A DNA stretch of 64,000 nucleotides, taken from assembly GCA_009996515.1 (NCBI GenBank), contig JAACZV010000001.1:248001-312000 (forward strand), in the 5' to 3' direction. Below, one piece after another: positions 1 through 8,812 of the stretch (within the stretch, counting starts at the first letter, position 1; every line of letters begins with the position of its first letter). The DNA is from Comamonadaceae bacterium (GTDB lineage: Bacteria > Pseudomonadota > Gammaproteobacteria > Burkholderiales > Burkholderiaceae_C). Both the position numbers and the translations under genes were made by a program. The notes beneath the pieces are model-generated. The model saw nothing but the letters and a program-made list of their open reading frames with translations. It did not search any database and was not told the origin of the DNA.

Positions 1-2
1 GC

Positions 3-317
3 CTGCCTCGCTGGGCCAAGGGCGTGGTCATCGGCGGCGTGCTGCTGGCCGTGGCCATGCCGGCCTCGGTGCTGCTGTCGCGCTCCATGCTGGTTCAGAG
101 CATGATGCAGGACCAGGGCAGCTCGTCGGCGGCCCTGATCTGCAAGAGCGGCGAGGCCCGCGCCAACGACGATTCCGGCCTGCTGGGCTGGCTGTTCGGC
201 GGCTCCTATTTCCAGTGCAGCGAATGGGAAACCCGCGAGGCCCGCCTGCAGCGCGAGCGCGAGCAGTACGAAGCCAACTACCTGGCGCGCCAGCGCGCCA
301 AGCAGCAGAGCTACTAG
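3..317 (+). CDS. C-terminal part of an unrecognised membrane protein (5' end outside window)
   Basis: The reading frame is open to the left edge, so the true start probably lies outside; a GTG at 24 is the first visible possible start. The visible part has one hydrophobic segment (about residues 7-25 of the visible protein), then a stretch with two cysteines (ALICKSG and FQCSE), and ends in a charged, Arg/Glu/Gln-rich tail that could form a helix or coiled coil. I do not recognise a family. It converges on the SUI1-like gene with only 3 bases between the two stop codons. Confidence 0.5.
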   Translation: MPRWAKGVVIGGVLLAVAMPASVLLSRSMLVQSMMQDQGSSSAALICKSGEARANDDSGLLGWLFGGSYFQCSEWETREARLQREREQYEANYLARQRAKQQSY

Positions 318-320
318 GGC

Positions 321-665
321 TCAGCCGCCTGCGCGCTTGACCGTCCAGCCCTCGGGCCTGGCCTTCAGCCAGGCCACGAGCTTGTCGGCATGGTCGCCCT
401 GGATCTCCACGACACCGTCCTTCACCGTGCCGCCGCTGCCACAGGCGGCCTTGAGCTGCTTGGCCAGCACGGCCAGCGCCGCATCGTCCAGCAGCAGGCC
501 GCGCACGACGGTGACGCCCTTGCCCTTGCGGCCGGCCGTCTCGCGGCTCACGCGCACCACGCCGTCGCCCGCAGGCCGGGCCCTGGCCTGGCAGGCGCAC
601 TGGGCGACCGGCCGGCCGCAACCCGGGCAGGCGCGGCCGAAATCGGTGGAATAGACCAGGCTCAT
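321..665 (-). CDS. SUI1/eIF1-like translation factor (YciH family)
   Basis: A 114-residue protein with a short N-terminal segment rich in cysteine (CPGCGRPVAQCAC, about residues 14-25), possibly a small metal-binding knuckle, followed by the SUI1 fold with the basic GRKGKGVTVV loop (about 45-54) and a GSGGTVKDGVVEIQG segment typical of YciH. Bacterial relatives are thought to act at the fidelity step of translation initiation; that role comes from the family and is not shown here. Its start overlaps the stop of the upstream peptidase gene in an ATGA (662-665), so the two are probably translationally coupled. Confidence 0.9.
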   Translation of the reverse strand: MSLVYSTDFGRACPGCGRPVAQCACQARARPAGDGVVRVSRETAGRKGKGVTVVRGLLLDDAALAVLAKQLKAACGSGGTVKDGVVEIQGDHADKLVAWLKARPEGWTVKRAGG

Positions 666-2878
666 GGTGCGGGCCGCAGATGGCGCTGGAAGAAGACATC
701 CATCGTGCGGTACAGATGCAGCCGCGCGGCGCGGCCGGCGATGCCATGGGCCTTGCCGGGGTAGATCTGCAGGTCGAAGGTCTTGCCGGCGTTCTGCAGC
801 GCCTCGACGAGGCGCAGCGTGTGCTCGAACAGCACGTTGTCGTCGGCCGTGCCATGCACCAGCAGCAGCGGCCGGCTCAGCAGCGCGGCCCGCGCCGGCA
901 GGTTGGCGTCCGCATAGGCCAGCGCCTTGCCGCCCTCGGGCAGACCCAGATAACGCTCCGTGTAGGCGGTGTCGTAGAGCGTCCAGTCCGTCACCGGCGC
1001 CACGGCCACGGCGGCGGCAAACGGCGTGTCTGCGTCCAGCACCGCGCGCGCGCCCAGGAAGCCGCCATAGCTCCAGCCGAAGAAGCCGATGCGGGCCGGG
1101 TCCACGCCCGGCACGCGGGCCGGCAGCTGGCGCACGGCGGCAAACAGGTCGGCCACCTCGGTCTTGCCGAAGGCCGCCCGGTGGGCGCGCGTGAACTCGC
1201 GGTCGCGGTGCTGCATGCCGCGCGTGTCCAGCGTCATGACGCCGTAGCCGCGCTGCTGCCAGTAGGCGATCAAGGCCATGTCGCGGCCCCAGCCCCAGTT
1301 GACCGTGGAGGCGCCGGGCCCGCCATAGGCCATCACGATGACGGGGTGGCGGCCGGGCTGAGCAGCGCGCGGCGCGAAGAAGAAGGCGTTCAGCGGCGTG
1401 CGGCCGTCGGCGGCCGTCAGCTGCAGCGGCTGAGGCGTGTTGCTGTAGTCCTTCAGCTCGGCGGCCGGCGCATCGCCGGCCAGCGCGATGGCGGGCGCGT
1501 CGCCCAAGCCGCGCAGCTCCAGCCGCGGCGGCTGGCCCCAGGCCGAGCGCGTGACCAGCAGCCGCGTGCAGCCGCCGTCCGCCTTGGCATCGCGCCACTG
1601 GCGCTCGGCAGCGCCAGGCAAGGCCTTGGCCGGCCCGCCGGCCAGCGGCTGGCTGTAGAGCTCCTGGCGCTTGCCCAGGTCGCCCGCGGCGGCGAACACC
1701 ACCTGGCGCGCATCGGCGCAGACCGCATGGGCCACCGGCTCGGGGCTGCGCGTCAGCGGCGTGCGCCGGCCCGTGGCACGGTCGATCAGCAGCAGCTGGC
1801 GACGGCCCGAGGCCTCGCTGGACCAGAGCAGGCCGCGCGGCGTCTCGATGAGGTCGTCATGCACCTCGACCCAGGCCGGGTCGGTCTCCATCGTGATGTC
1901 GCGCGGCGCGGCCGCGGCCTTGAACTCGGTCAGCGTGAGCCGCTGCTGGTCGCGCGTGAACCACTGCAGCCAGGGCGTGCCGTCGGCGAACCAGCCGGCG
2001 CGGGCGATGTACTCGGCCTGGGCCGGCAGCGGCAGTTCGCGCGGCGGGCCACCGGCCGCATCCAGCACAAAGGCAGTCACGCGGGCATTGGCCTCGCCGG
2101 CCGCGGGATAGCGCTGCTCGGTCATGGCCGTGCGGTCGGCAAAGATCTGCGCCCGCGTCTTCAGCGCCACGCCGGCCTCGTCCACGCGCAGCGCCAGCAG
2201 CGACTTGCCGTCCGGGCTCCACCAGTAGCCGCGCTGGCGCGACAGCTCCTCGGCGGCGATGAACTCGGCCAGGCCCCAGCCCAGCGTGGCGCTGCCGTCG
2301 CTGGTGAGCTGGCGCGGCCGGGCGTCGGCCGCGGCCAGCGGCAGCACGAAGAGGTTGCCGCCCTGCACATAGGCCAGCGTCTTGCCGTCGGGCGCGCAGC
2401 GCGGCTCCAGCTTGGGCGCGCCGGCCTCCAGCGCCAGCTTGTGCGCCTGCGGGCCCGTGGCCGTCAGGCGCACGATGTAGAGCTCGCCCGACAGCGGGAA
2501 CAGCAGCGCCGCGTCGTCGCTGCCGCACCATTGGTAGCCGGTGATGCCGCGCTGGCTGATGCGCTTGCGCTCCAGCGCCATCTTCTCGGCCTCGCTGAGC
2601 TTTTGCTCGGCGCCGCCCAGCAGGTCGGCGGCGGCCACCAGCTTGCGCGGCTCGCCGCCGGCCGCCGGCTGGGCCCAGAGCTCCAGCACCTCGCTGTCGG
2701 CCTGCGAGGGGCGCAGGAAGCTGACCCAGTGGCCGCCCGGCGAGATCTCCGCCTGGCGGGGCAGGCGGCCCGCCAGCGGCGGGTCGGCGGTGAGTCGTTC
2801 AAGGCTGAGGGTGGGGGCTTGAGCCAGCACGGCGCTCGTGGCGCAGAGGGCGGCCAGCAGGGGCAGGAGTCGCTTCAT
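662..2878 (-). CDS. Dipeptidyl peptidase IV-type serine peptidase (S9 family), exported
   Basis: A 738-residue protein with a signal peptide (about residues 1-19, ending AVLAQA), an N-terminal beta-propeller region and a C-terminal alpha/beta hydrolase. The nucleophile sits in GWSYGG (Ser603), the acid in HGTADDN (Asp679 or 680) and the catalytic histidine in GKAHG (His711), all in the usual S9 order. Enzymes of this group remove X-Pro or similar dipeptides from peptide N-termini; the signal peptide suggests a periplasmic or outer location. It lies first in a two-gene unit with the SUI1-like gene and is divergent from the peroxiredoxin gene, with 114 bases between the starts. Confidence 0.93.
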   Translation of the reverse strand: MKRLLPLLAALCATSAVLAQAPTLSLERLTADPPLAGRLPRQAEISPGGHWVSFLRPSQADSEVLELWAQPAAGGEPRKLVAAADLLGGAEQKLSEAEKMALERKRISQRGITGYQWCGSDDAALLFPLSGELYIVRLTATGPQAHKLALEAGAPKLEPRCAPDGKTLAYVQGGNLFVLPLAAADARPRQLTSDGSATLGWGLAEFIAAEELSRQRGYWWSPDGKSLLALRVDEAGVALKTRAQIFADRTAMTEQRYPAAGEANARVTAFVLDAAGGPPRELPLPAQAEYIARAGWFADGTPWLQWFTRDQQRLTLTEFKAAAAPRDITMETDPAWVEVHDDLIETPRGLLWSSEASGRRQLLLIDRATGRRTPLTRSPEPVAHAVCADARQVVFAAAGDLGKRQELYSQPLAGGPAKALPGAAERQWRDAKADGGCTRLLVTRSAWGQPPRLELRGLGDAPAIALAGDAPAAELKDYSNTPQPLQLTAADGRTPLNAFFFAPRAAQPGRHPVIVMAYGGPGASTVNWGWGRDMALIAYWQQRGYGVMTLDTRGMQHRDREFTRAHRAAFGKTEVADLFAAVRQLPARVPGVDPARIGFFGWSYGGFLGARAVLDADTPFAAAVAVAPVTDWTLYDTAYTERYLGLPEGGKALAYADANLPARAALLSRPLLLVHGTADDNVLFEHTLRLVEALQNAGKTFDLQIYPGKAHGIAGRAARLHLYRTMDVFFQRHLRPAP

Positions 2879-2992
2879 CCCGGCATGCTAGCCGGCGCCA
2901 CGCCCATAGACGCATTCCGAACAAGCTCATGCGCAACGCGGCCGGACTTCGTTCCTATCATCGGAATCCACCCCAACCACGGAGCCGTCATC

Positions 2993-3649
2993 ATGTCCCT
3001 GCGCATCAACGACATCGCCCCCGACTTCACCGCCCAGACCACGCAAGGCGAGATCCGCTTCCACGACTGGATAGGCGACCACTGGGCCATCCTGTTCTCG
3101 CATCCCAAGGACTTCACGCCGGTGTGCACCACCGAGCTGGGCTATATGGCCAAGATCGAGCCCGAGTTCACGCGCCGCAACGCCAAGCTGATCGGCCTGT
3201 CGGTGGACCCGGTGGATCACCACCATCGCTGGGCCGCCGACATCGAGGAGACCCAGGGCTATCTGCCCAAGTACCCCATGATCGGCGACCATGACCTGCA
3301 CGTCGCCAAGCTCTACAACATGCTGCCGGCCGACGAGGCGGGCTCCTCCGACGGCCGCACCGCGGCGACCAACGCCACCGTGCGCTCGGTCTTCGTCATC
3401 GGCCCGGACAAGAAGATCAAGCTGATGCTGACCTACCCGATGACCACGGGCCGCAACTTCGACGAGATCCTGCGCGTGCTCGATTCGCTGCAGCTGACGG
3501 CCAAGCACAAGGTCGCCACGCCGGTGAACTGGAAGCAGGGCGAGGACGTCATCATCGCGGGCTCGGTGTCCGACGAGGAGGCCAAGAGGCTGTTCCCGCA
3601 GGGCTGGAAGGCGCCCAAGCCCTATCTGCGCATCACGAAGCAGCCGTGA
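2993..3649 (+). CDS. 1-Cys peroxiredoxin (Prx6 type)
   Basis: A 218-residue thiol peroxidase that reduces hydrogen peroxide and organic hydroperoxides. The peroxidatic cysteine is Cys45 in DFTPVCTTE, and the long C-terminal extension (LTYPMTTGRN, then VNWKQGEDVIIAGSVSDEEA) is typical of the Prx6/1-Cys subgroup. No clear resolving cysteine is visible, which agrees with a 1-Cys mechanism. I chose the ATG at 2993 because the family begins MSLRINDIAPDF; the frame stays open far upstream only because it is antisense to the peptidase gene. A copy of the palindromic repeat family begins three bases after the stop. Confidence 0.95.
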   Translation: MSLRINDIAPDFTAQTTQGEIRFHDWIGDHWAILFSHPKDFTPVCTTELGYMAKIEPEFTRRNAKLIGLSVDPVDHHHRWAADIEETQGYLPKYPMIGDHDLHVAKLYNMLPADEAGSSDGRTAATNATVRSVFVIGPDKKIKLMLTYPMTTGRNFDEILRVLDSLQLTAKHKVATPVNWKQGEDVIIAGSVSDEEAKRLFPQGWKAPKPYLRITKQP

Positions 3650-3652
3650 CGC

Positions 3653-3790
3653 TGCCCCTCGTCCAGTCGCACCTTGCTGAACGCGGATGCGTCTGGCCGG
3701 TCCCCCGAGGGGACGGCGATGCTCGCGGGGCTTACCCCGCTCGCACATCGCCGCGCGGGCCGGCTTGGGGCGGCCCGGCGCTCGGCCCGC
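3653..3790 (-). repeat. Palindromic dispersed repeat, family A, copy 1
   Basis: A GC-rich element filling the gap between the convergent peroxiredoxin and dusC genes. Its reverse complement matches the copies at 20119-20235 and 39446-39580 over most of their length, and it shows the same blocks: GGTCCCCCGAGGGGAC, GGCGATGCTCGCGGGG and GGGCCGGCTTGGGGCGGCCC, each able to fold back. The position between convergent stops suggests a terminator-like or mRNA-end role, which is an inference. Confidence 0.85.
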
Positions 3791-3791
3791 G

Positions 3792-4721
3792 TCAATCACC
3801 AAACAGCCGACGCGCCAGCTCGTCCGCGTCGTTGACGGTGCGCAGCTCGCCATAGACCTGCTCGGCCTCGGGGTAGGCGCGCTTCAGGTAGTGCAGCCAC
3901 TGCTTGAGCCGCCCGCCCTGGTGCTTGGGCGCGACGCTGGCCCGCACCTGGGCGAAGAAGAGCTGCATCAGCGGCAGCAGCTCGGCCCAGGGCAGCGGCG
4001 TGCTGCGCTGCCCCGCCACGCGCAGCGCCAGGCCCGGGTCGGCCACCATGCCGCGGCCCAGCATCAGGTGCTCGCAGCCGCTGCGCTCGCGCGCCAGCGC
4101 GGCATGCTCGGTGGTCCAGATCTCGCCGTTGGCGATGACGGTGACGGGCACGGCCTCGCGCACGGCGGCGATGCGCTCCCAGTAGGCCGGCGGCTTGTAG
4201 CCGTCGGCCTTGGTGCGGGCATGGACAACGATCTCCTGCGCACCGGCCGCATGGATGGCGCGGGCCACGTCCAGCGTGCGGCTGTCGTCCATATAGCCCA
4301 GGCGCATCTTGGCCGAGACCATCACGTCGGCCGGCACCGCGCGGCGCACCGCGGCGACGATGGCGTGGATCAGCTCCGGCTCGTCCAGCAGCACGGCGCC
4401 GCCGCGGTGGCGGTTCACGCATTTGGCCGGGCAGCCGAAGTTCAGGTCTATGCCCTCGGGCCCGAGCAGCGCCAGGCGCGCGGCGTTCTCGGCCAGGCAG
4501 TTGACGTCCGAGCCCAGCAGCTGCGGATGCACCGGCACGCCGGCGGCCGTGCGGCCGCCGTTCCTCAGCTCCGGCACGATGCGGGTGAAGACGCGGCTGG
4601 GCAGCAGCTGATCGGTGACGCGGATGAACTCGGACACGCAGCGGTCCACGCCGCCCACGCGGGTCAGCACGTCGCGCAGGATGTGGTCCAGCAGGCCTTC
4701 CATGGGCGCCAACAGGATCAC
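3792..4721 (-). CDS. dusC: tRNA-dihydrouridine(16) synthase
   Basis: A 309-residue FMN enzyme that reduces uridine to dihydrouridine in the tRNA D-loop. It begins MILLAPMEGL, carries the Dus signature NFGCPAKCVN with catalytic Cys97, then RGGAVLL, SAKMRLGY and the FMN-binding VIANGEI and LGRGMVADP blocks. The C-terminal segment after GGRLKQWLHYL is long, as in the DusC subgroup. Its start codon overlaps the stop of the upstream metalloprotease gene (4718-4721), so the two are likely one transcript. Confidence 0.93.
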   Translation of the reverse strand: MILLAPMEGLLDHILRDVLTRVGGVDRCVSEFIRVTDQLLPSRVFTRIVPELRNGGRTAAGVPVHPQLLGSDVNCLAENAARLALLGPEGIDLNFGCPAKCVNRHRGGAVLLDEPELIHAIVAAVRRAVPADVMVSAKMRLGYMDDSRTLDVARAIHAAGAQEIVVHARTKADGYKPPAYWERIAAVREAVPVTVIANGEIWTTEHAALARERSGCEHLMLGRGMVADPGLALRVAGQRSTPLPWAELLPLMQLFFAQVRASVAPKHQGGRLKQWLHYLKRAYPEAEQVYGELRTVNDADELARRLFGD

Positions 4722-5212
4722 GCCGGGTTCTCCATGTTCATCAGGTACAGGCGCAGATCGAACTCGAGCTGGAAGTAGTCCGGCTCCATGTGCTGGCAGA
4801 GCTGGTAGAAGGCCTTGTTGTGCTCCAGCTCGCGCAGATGCGCCAGCTCGTGCACGACGATCATGTGCAGCAGCGCGGCCGGCGCCTCCTTGAACAGCGT
4901 GGCGACGCGGATCTCGCGGCGCATCCTCAGCCTGGCACCCTGCACCTGGGTGCGGCGGGTGTGCGTGCCCAGGGCCTGCTGCAGCACGCGCAGCTTGGCG
5001 TCGTAGCCGACGAAGTTCAGCGGGCCGGCATTGCGCAGATGGCGGTTCTTCAGCGCGTTCACATAGTCGAACAAGGCCGCATCGCTGCGCACCTCGTGGG
5101 CCTGGGGCAGGCGGCGAGCCAGATGTTCGGCGAGGCGGCCATCCAGGCGCAGCCTCTCGGCCTGCTGGATGAGTTCCGGGGGATAGCCGGCGAGGTAGCG
5201 GGCGGCAAGCAT
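4718..5212 (-). CDS. YgjP/WLM-type zinc metallopeptidase
   Basis: A 164-residue protein with the zinc-metallopeptidase motif HELAHLRELEHN (HExxH at 121-125, further His at 131), followed by KAFYQLCQHMEPDY, typical of the YgjP-like (DUF45) family. No signal peptide or membrane segment is visible, so it is probably cytosolic. The substrate is unknown. It is the first gene of a pair with dusC. A perfect 10-base inverted repeat lies 16 bases before its start. Confidence 0.85.
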   Translation of the reverse strand: MLAARYLAGYPPELIQQAERLRLDGRLAEHLARRLPQAHEVRSDAALFDYVNALKNRHLRNAGPLNFVGYDAKLRVLQQALGTHTRRTQVQGARLRMRREIRVATLFKEAPAALLHMIVVHELAHLRELEHNKAFYQLCQHMEPDYFQLEFDLRLYLMNMENPA

Positions 5213-5521
5213 GCGGTCGGGTCAGAGGGCGCGGCGCCGGGAATGCGCCGCGCCGGGTGCGGGGTCAGGCGGACAGCGCGTACAAGCTGTCCAGGCTCGC
5301 TATTGTCGCGAGACGGGCGCGCACCGCTTTCAGGCCCTTGGTGGAGAGGTGCGCGGCGAAGCAGTGCTGGTGTTCGCCGTGCGCGTGGACGTGGTGGGGC
5401 GAGCCTGGCCGACGACGTCGTGCCGGTTGATGCGCACCTGCCGCGGGTGGGGGCTGCCACCCCGCCCTGAGATCATTGCCGATCCGGCGGATCGGCAGCC
5501 GCATACCGACGGGCAGGCGGC
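5213..5521. other. Intergenic stretch with two perfect inverted repeats
   Basis: This 309-base gap separates the metalloprotease gene from the divergent ferredoxin gene. It contains a perfect inverted repeat at 5228-5254 (arms GGCGCGGCGC and GCGCCGCGCC, 7-base loop) and another at 5477-5497 (arms TGCCGATCC and GGATCGGCA, 3-base loop) 25 bases upstream of the ferredoxin start. A 79-codon frame at 5265-5504 on the minus strand, ending SLDSLYALSA just before the first repeat, is possible but has no recognisable family. Confidence 0.6.
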
Positions 5522-5812
5522 ATGATGGCGGTTATGTCCGAGACATTCCGCGTGACGCTGCTGCCCGGCGGCGAGACCTTCACCGCCACGGCCGACCAGA
5601 CCCTGCTGCAGGCCGGCCTGGCCGCCGGCATCGCCCTGCCCTGGTCCTGCCGCACGGGCACCTGCCGCACCTGCATCTCGCAACTGGTCGAGGGCCGCAT
5701 CGAGTACCGCGTCGAATGGCCGGGGCTGTCCTACGAAGAGAAGGCGGAGGGCTTCATCCTGCCCTGCGTCGCCGAGGCGCGCAGCGACGTCACCGTCAAT
5801 TCCGGGCCATGA
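5522..5812 (+). CDS. Plant-type 2Fe-2S ferredoxin
   Basis: A 96-residue electron carrier. The cluster ligands are Cys43, Cys48, Cys51 and Cys82 (CxxxxCxxC, about 30 residues, then C), the arrangement of plant/putidaredoxin-like ferredoxins and of the ferredoxin domain in oxygenase reductases. Starts at 5522, 5525 and 5534 are possible; MSETFRVTLLPGG from 5534 would also be a normal N-terminus. No reductase or oxygenase gene is adjacent, so its partner is unknown. Its 3' end overlaps the end of the convergent hydrolase gene by 17 bases. Confidence 0.9.
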   Translation: MMAVMSETFRVTLLPGGETFTATADQTLLQAGLAAGIALPWSCRTGTCRTCISQLVEGRIEYRVEWPGLSYEEKAEGFILPCVAEARSDVTVNSGP

Positions 5813-7463
5813 CCAGCTTGTTGCCGCCCTGGGTCAGCGTGACCGAGGCGGGCCTGCCGTCCTCGGCGCCGAAGTCCAGCTGGGCGCCGACCTGCGGCAC
5901 ATGGGCGCGGCGCGGCGTGCTGGCCTGCAGTTCGAAGGCCGGCTGGCCCGGCGCCTGGCCCTGCAGCCGGCCCTGGGCGTCGATGAAGACCTTGATCGCG
6001 AACTGGGGCGAGCTGTAGTCGCCCACCAGCGCCTGCTGCTGCTCGGCGCTGAGCGTGATGAAGGCGAGCTCCGGCGGCAGTTCGCCGCTGCGCACCCAGC
6101 GCTCGGCGTCGTTCTCGCCGTTGTTGAACAGGCGCAGGGCCACCACCCGGCCGTCGGCGCCGCGCTCCAGCTGCAGCTCGGTCAGGGAGGCGGGGAAGGC
6201 GAAACGATCCTCGCCGACCGGCACCAGCGCCAGGACGCCGCCGCCCGCGCGCTGGCTGTGCAGCACGCCGTCCTTCAGCCGCAGCGTGCGGGTCTGCCTG
6301 TCGTCGCTGGCGTAGAGGCCTTCGGCGGCCTTGAGCCGCTCGGCCGGCACGGCCACCGGCGGGCGCTCGACGAAGGGCTCGCCGATGGCAAAGGCGGCCA
6401 GCTTGCGCGCCACCAGGTCCATCGCGAAGCCGGGGGCGTCGCTGTTGCGCAGCACGACGACGGTGGTCTGGCTCTGCGGCAGATAGCTCAGCAGCGACGT
6501 GAAGCCATGGATGCCGCCGCCGTGCGACAGCATGGGCTGGCCGCGCAGGCTGCCGGTGCCTATGCCGAAGCCGTAGCGGCTGGGCCTGGCCGCGCCCTCG
6601 GGCGTGGTCATGCCCTGGTAGGCGGCCTGGCTGATGAGCTTGCCGCCGTGCAGGGCCTGGTTCCAGCGCCACAGGCCCTCGGTGTTGGCGATCAGCGCGC
6701 CCGCGGCGTGCGGCTGCGTCATGCTGAGCAGGCCGGCCGGCGCCACCTCGCGCCGGCCGTTCAGCGTGTAGCCCTGGGCCATGCCCTTGAAGAGCTTGTC
6801 GCCGGCCTGGAAATGCACGCTGGTGATCTGCGCCGGCTTCAGCAACAGTTCGTCGATGGACTGGTGCCAACTCTTGCCCGAGATGGCCTCGACGACGGCG
6901 CCCAGCAGCACATAGCCGGAGTTGTTGTAGGCCCATTTCTCGCCCGGCGCGAAGTCGGCCGGCTGGTCCTTGAACTCGTTGATCAGCTCGGCCGTGCCCA
7001 GATCGCGCCGTATCGGGTTGTGCATATAGCCCGGCAGCCCGGTGTAGCTCTTGACGCCGGAGGTGTGGTTGAGCAGCTGCCGCAGCGTGATGCGGCCGCC
7101 GTTGGGATAGTCGGGCAGGAACTTGGCCAGCGCATCGTCCAGCCCGGCCTTGCCATCGTCGATCTGCCGCAGCAGCGCGGCGGCCGCGAACTGCTTGGTG
7201 ACGGAGCCTATGCGCATCAGCTGGTCGGGCTGCAGGGGCACGCCCAGCTCGATGCTGGCCAGGCCGCGCGCGCCCTTGTAGAGCAGCTGCTCGCCGCGTG
7301 CGACCAGCACGGTGACGCCGGGGCCGTCGCGGTCGAGCTGCTGCTCGTCCAGCAGCTGGTCCGCATAGGCGGCCATGGCGGCGGGCGTGGCGGGCTGGCC
7401 GGCCTGGGCCGAGGCGACGAGCAGGGCCAGCAGGGCGGCGACGGGAATCTGGGCGTGGCGCAT
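5796..7463 (-). CDS. Exported serine hydrolase, beta-lactamase/PBP class C fold
   Basis: A 555-residue protein with a signal peptide (about residues 1-21) and a class C beta-lactamase-like domain: SVTK (Ser87, Lys90), YNN (Tyr179-Asn181) and the HGG-type motif in SHGGGIHGF. A C-terminal beta-rich domain of about 180 residues follows, as in DUF3471-type peptidases. Members act as D-aminopeptidases, esterases or peptidoglycan hydrolases; antibiotic cleavage should not be assumed. I chose the ATG at 7463 because the signal peptide starts there; the frame is open much further upstream with no coding sense. Confidence 0.9.
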   Translation of the reverse strand: MRHAQIPVAALLALLVASAQAGQPATPAAMAAYADQLLDEQQLDRDGPGVTVLVARGEQLLYKGARGLASIELGVPLQPDQLMRIGSVTKQFAAAALLRQIDDGKAGLDDALAKFLPDYPNGGRITLRQLLNHTSGVKSYTGLPGYMHNPIRRDLGTAELINEFKDQPADFAPGEKWAYNNSGYVLLGAVVEAISGKSWHQSIDELLLKPAQITSVHFQAGDKLFKGMAQGYTLNGRREVAPAGLLSMTQPHAAGALIANTEGLWRWNQALHGGKLISQAAYQGMTTPEGAARPSRYGFGIGTGSLRGQPMLSHGGGIHGFTSLLSYLPQSQTTVVVLRNSDAPGFAMDLVARKLAAFAIGEPFVERPPVAVPAERLKAAEGLYASDDRQTRTLRLKDGVLHSQRAGGGVLALVPVGEDRFAFPASLTELQLERGADGRVVALRLFNNGENDAERWVRSGELPPELAFITLSAEQQQALVGDYSSPQFAIKVFIDAQGRLQGQAPGQPAFELQASTPRRAHVPQVGAQLDFGAEDGRPASVTLTQGGNKLVMARN

Positions 7464-7700
7464 GGCTGCAGAGGCGAAAGCTGGGACGGCGCGCAGCATC
7501 GCGGCCCCGCCTCGCCCCGGCAAGCGGCGGTCCGACGGACTGCACGATGGAGGGCATGGGCTGCATCCGCGCCATCCACAGCGGCTGTGGACAAGCCCGT
7601 GAACAGGCTGCGGGCGAGTGCCGCAAGTCCTTGGTCGTTCAGGACATTTCTTAAGCTGCCTCAGTTTCGAGCAGGGGCCGGCGCCGGGACAATCCAGGCC
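7464..7700. other. Divergent intergenic region with family B repeat copy 1
   Basis: This holds the start regions of the leftward hydrolase and the rightward acyltransferase. The right half is copy 1 of the repeat described at 7573-7678. I could not assign a promoter with confidence. Confidence 0.5.
7573..7678 (+). repeat. Repeat family B, copy 1 (TCCACAGC-GCTGTGGAC core)
   Basis: About 105 bases built from a palindromic core (TCCACAGCGGCTGTGGACAA), then a CCCGTGAACAGGCTGCGGGCG block, a CGCAAGT-like block and a final CTGCCTCAGTTTCGAGCAGG block. The same order of blocks occurs at 8544-8650 and 8669-8775 in the same orientation. TGTGGACAA is the reverse complement of TTGTCCACA, a DnaA-box variant common in GC-rich genomes. 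Confidence 0.75.
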
Positions 7701-8291
7701 ATGCACCGCACCATCTTCACGACTCCCGGCGTCAGCACGCTGCTGCGCGGCCTGTCGCTGGCCTGGCTCAGGCTGGCCGGCTGGACCGTCCAGGGCTCGC
7801 TGCCAGCCGAGGCGCGCAAGAGCGTCTTCATCGCCGCGCCCCACACCAGCAACTGGGACCTGCCCTATACCTTGTTCGCGTCGTTCGCACTGCGGCTGAC
7901 GCCGTACTGGATGGGCAAGGCGTCCATCTTCAGGTTTCCGTTCGGCGGGCTGATGCGCTGGCTGGGCGGCATCCCGGTGGACCGCAGCCAGTCCAACAAC
8001 CTCGTCGCCGCGTCGGCCGCCGCACTGCAGGCGGCCGACGGCCCGGTGCAGCTCATCGTGCCGCCCGAGGGCACGCGCAGCCGCACCATCTACTGGAAGA
8101 CCGGCTTCTACTGGATCGCCGTCACGGCCAAGCTGCCCATCGTCATGGCCCACATGGACTATCCGCGCAAACTCGTGGGCCTGGGCCCGCTGTTCACGCC
8201 CAGCGGCGACGTCGAGGCCGACATGGCCGCGATCAAGCGCTATTACGCGCAGTTCAAGGGCAAGAACTCGGACCAGTTCACGCACGAATGA
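7701..8291 (+). CDS. PlsC-like lysophospholipid acyltransferase family protein
   Basis: A 196-residue protein with the acyltransferase motif HTSNWD (His48 to Asp53, HxxxxD) and the glycerophosphate-binding motif PPEGTRS (about 121-127). It is shorter than typical PlsC and resembles the group of small acyltransferase-like proteins next to VF530 genes. It probably transfers acyl groups to a lipid or other acceptor at the inner membrane. The start at 7701 begins MHRTIF and is preceded by the repeat region. Its stop overlaps the next start (8288-8291). Confidence 0.8.
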   Translation: MHRTIFTTPGVSTLLRGLSLAWLRLAGWTVQGSLPAEARKSVFIAAPHTSNWDLPYTLFASFALRLTPYWMGKASIFRFPFGGLMRWLGGIPVDRSQSNNLVAASAAALQAADGPVQLIVPPEGTRSRTIYWKTGFYWIAVTAKLPIVMAHMDYPRKLVGLGPLFTPSGDVEADMAAIKRYYAQFKGKNSDQFTHE

Positions 8292-8521
8292 ACCACGCCA
8301 AGGATCCCCTGCACGGCATGACGCTGGAGGCCATCGTGACGGCCCTCGTCGAGCACTTCGGCTGGCCTGAGCTGGGCCGGCGCGTCGCCATCAAATGCTT
8401 CCAGGTCGACCCCAGCGTGGCGTCCAGCCTCAAGTTCCTGCGCAAGACGCCGTGGGCACGCGCCAAGGTGGAGAGCCTGTACCTGTTCATGCGCCGCGAA
8501 CAGCTGCGCGCGCAGCGATAG
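8288..8521 (+). CDS. VF530-like small DNA-binding protein (DUF2132)
   Basis: A 77-residue protein with the VF530 pattern: [58 protein letters not shown]. Structures of the family show a small double-helix-hairpin fold that binds DNA; its cellular role is not established. It is translationally coupled to the acyltransferase through an ATGA overlap. Confidence 0.88.
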   Translation: MNHAKDPLHGMTLEAIVTALVEHFGWPELGRRVAIKCFQVDPSVASSLKFLRKTPWARAKVESLYLFMRREQLRAQR

Positions 8522-8543
8522 TCCGGTTGGCCGCAGCCACGCA

Positions 8544-8650
8544 CACTGTCCACTGCCGCTGTGGACAAGGCCGTGCACAGCCTGCGGGCGGAGCGGCCAA
8601 GTGCCTGTCGGCCCGGGCTTTTTGTCGGACTGCCCGGTTTTGAGGCAGCG
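8544..8650 (+). repeat. Repeat family B, copy 2
   Basis: The copy has the core GTCCACTGCCGCTGTGGAC, the CCGTGCACAGCCTGCGGGCG block and the GCCAAGTGCCTGTC block, and a diverged end (CTGCCCGGTTTTGAGGCAG) in place of CTGCCTCAGTTTCGAGCAGG. Confidence 0.7.
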
Positions 8651-8668
8651 CGGCGGCCGCTGGCTGCC

Positions 8669-8775
8669 GGCCGTCCACAGCGTCTGTGGACAAACCCGTG
8701 CACAGCCTGCGGGCGGGCGACGCAAGTGGCTGTCAGCGCAGGTGTTTCGTTGTGCTGCCTCAGTTTCGGGCAGGT
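8669..8775 (+). repeat. Repeat family B, copy 3
   Basis: The core is GTCCACAGCGTCTGTGGAC followed by AAACCCGTGCACAGCCTGCG, ACGCAAGTGGCTGTC and CTGCCTCAGTTTCGGGCAGG, matching copy 1 block by block. Copies 2 and 3 are tandem, about 125 bases apart from start to start. Confidence 0.75.
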
Positions 8776-8812
8776 GCACAACTCGCGCGGCCGGCCCCGC
8801 GCCTGGCCAGGC

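Larger units (their letters stand above)
8522..8812. other. Convergent intergenic stretch with repeat family B copies 2 and 3
   Basis: No gene is visible in these roughly 290 bases. The stretch is mostly the two direct repeat copies at 8544-8650 and 8669-8775, followed by the minE terminator. Confidence 0.7.

Noticed and set aside
680..2992. Long open plus-strand frame running into the peroxiredoxin gene
   Set aside because: It is antisense to the peptidase gene, Arg/Gln/Gly-rich and without domains; it is open only because of high GC. The peroxiredoxin itself starts at 2993.
5265..5504. Possible 79-codon leftward gene before the metalloprotease gene
   Set aside because: The C-terminal part looks protein-like and a hairpin follows, but the N-terminal half is low-complexity and no family is recognised; kept only as a note in the intergenic entry.
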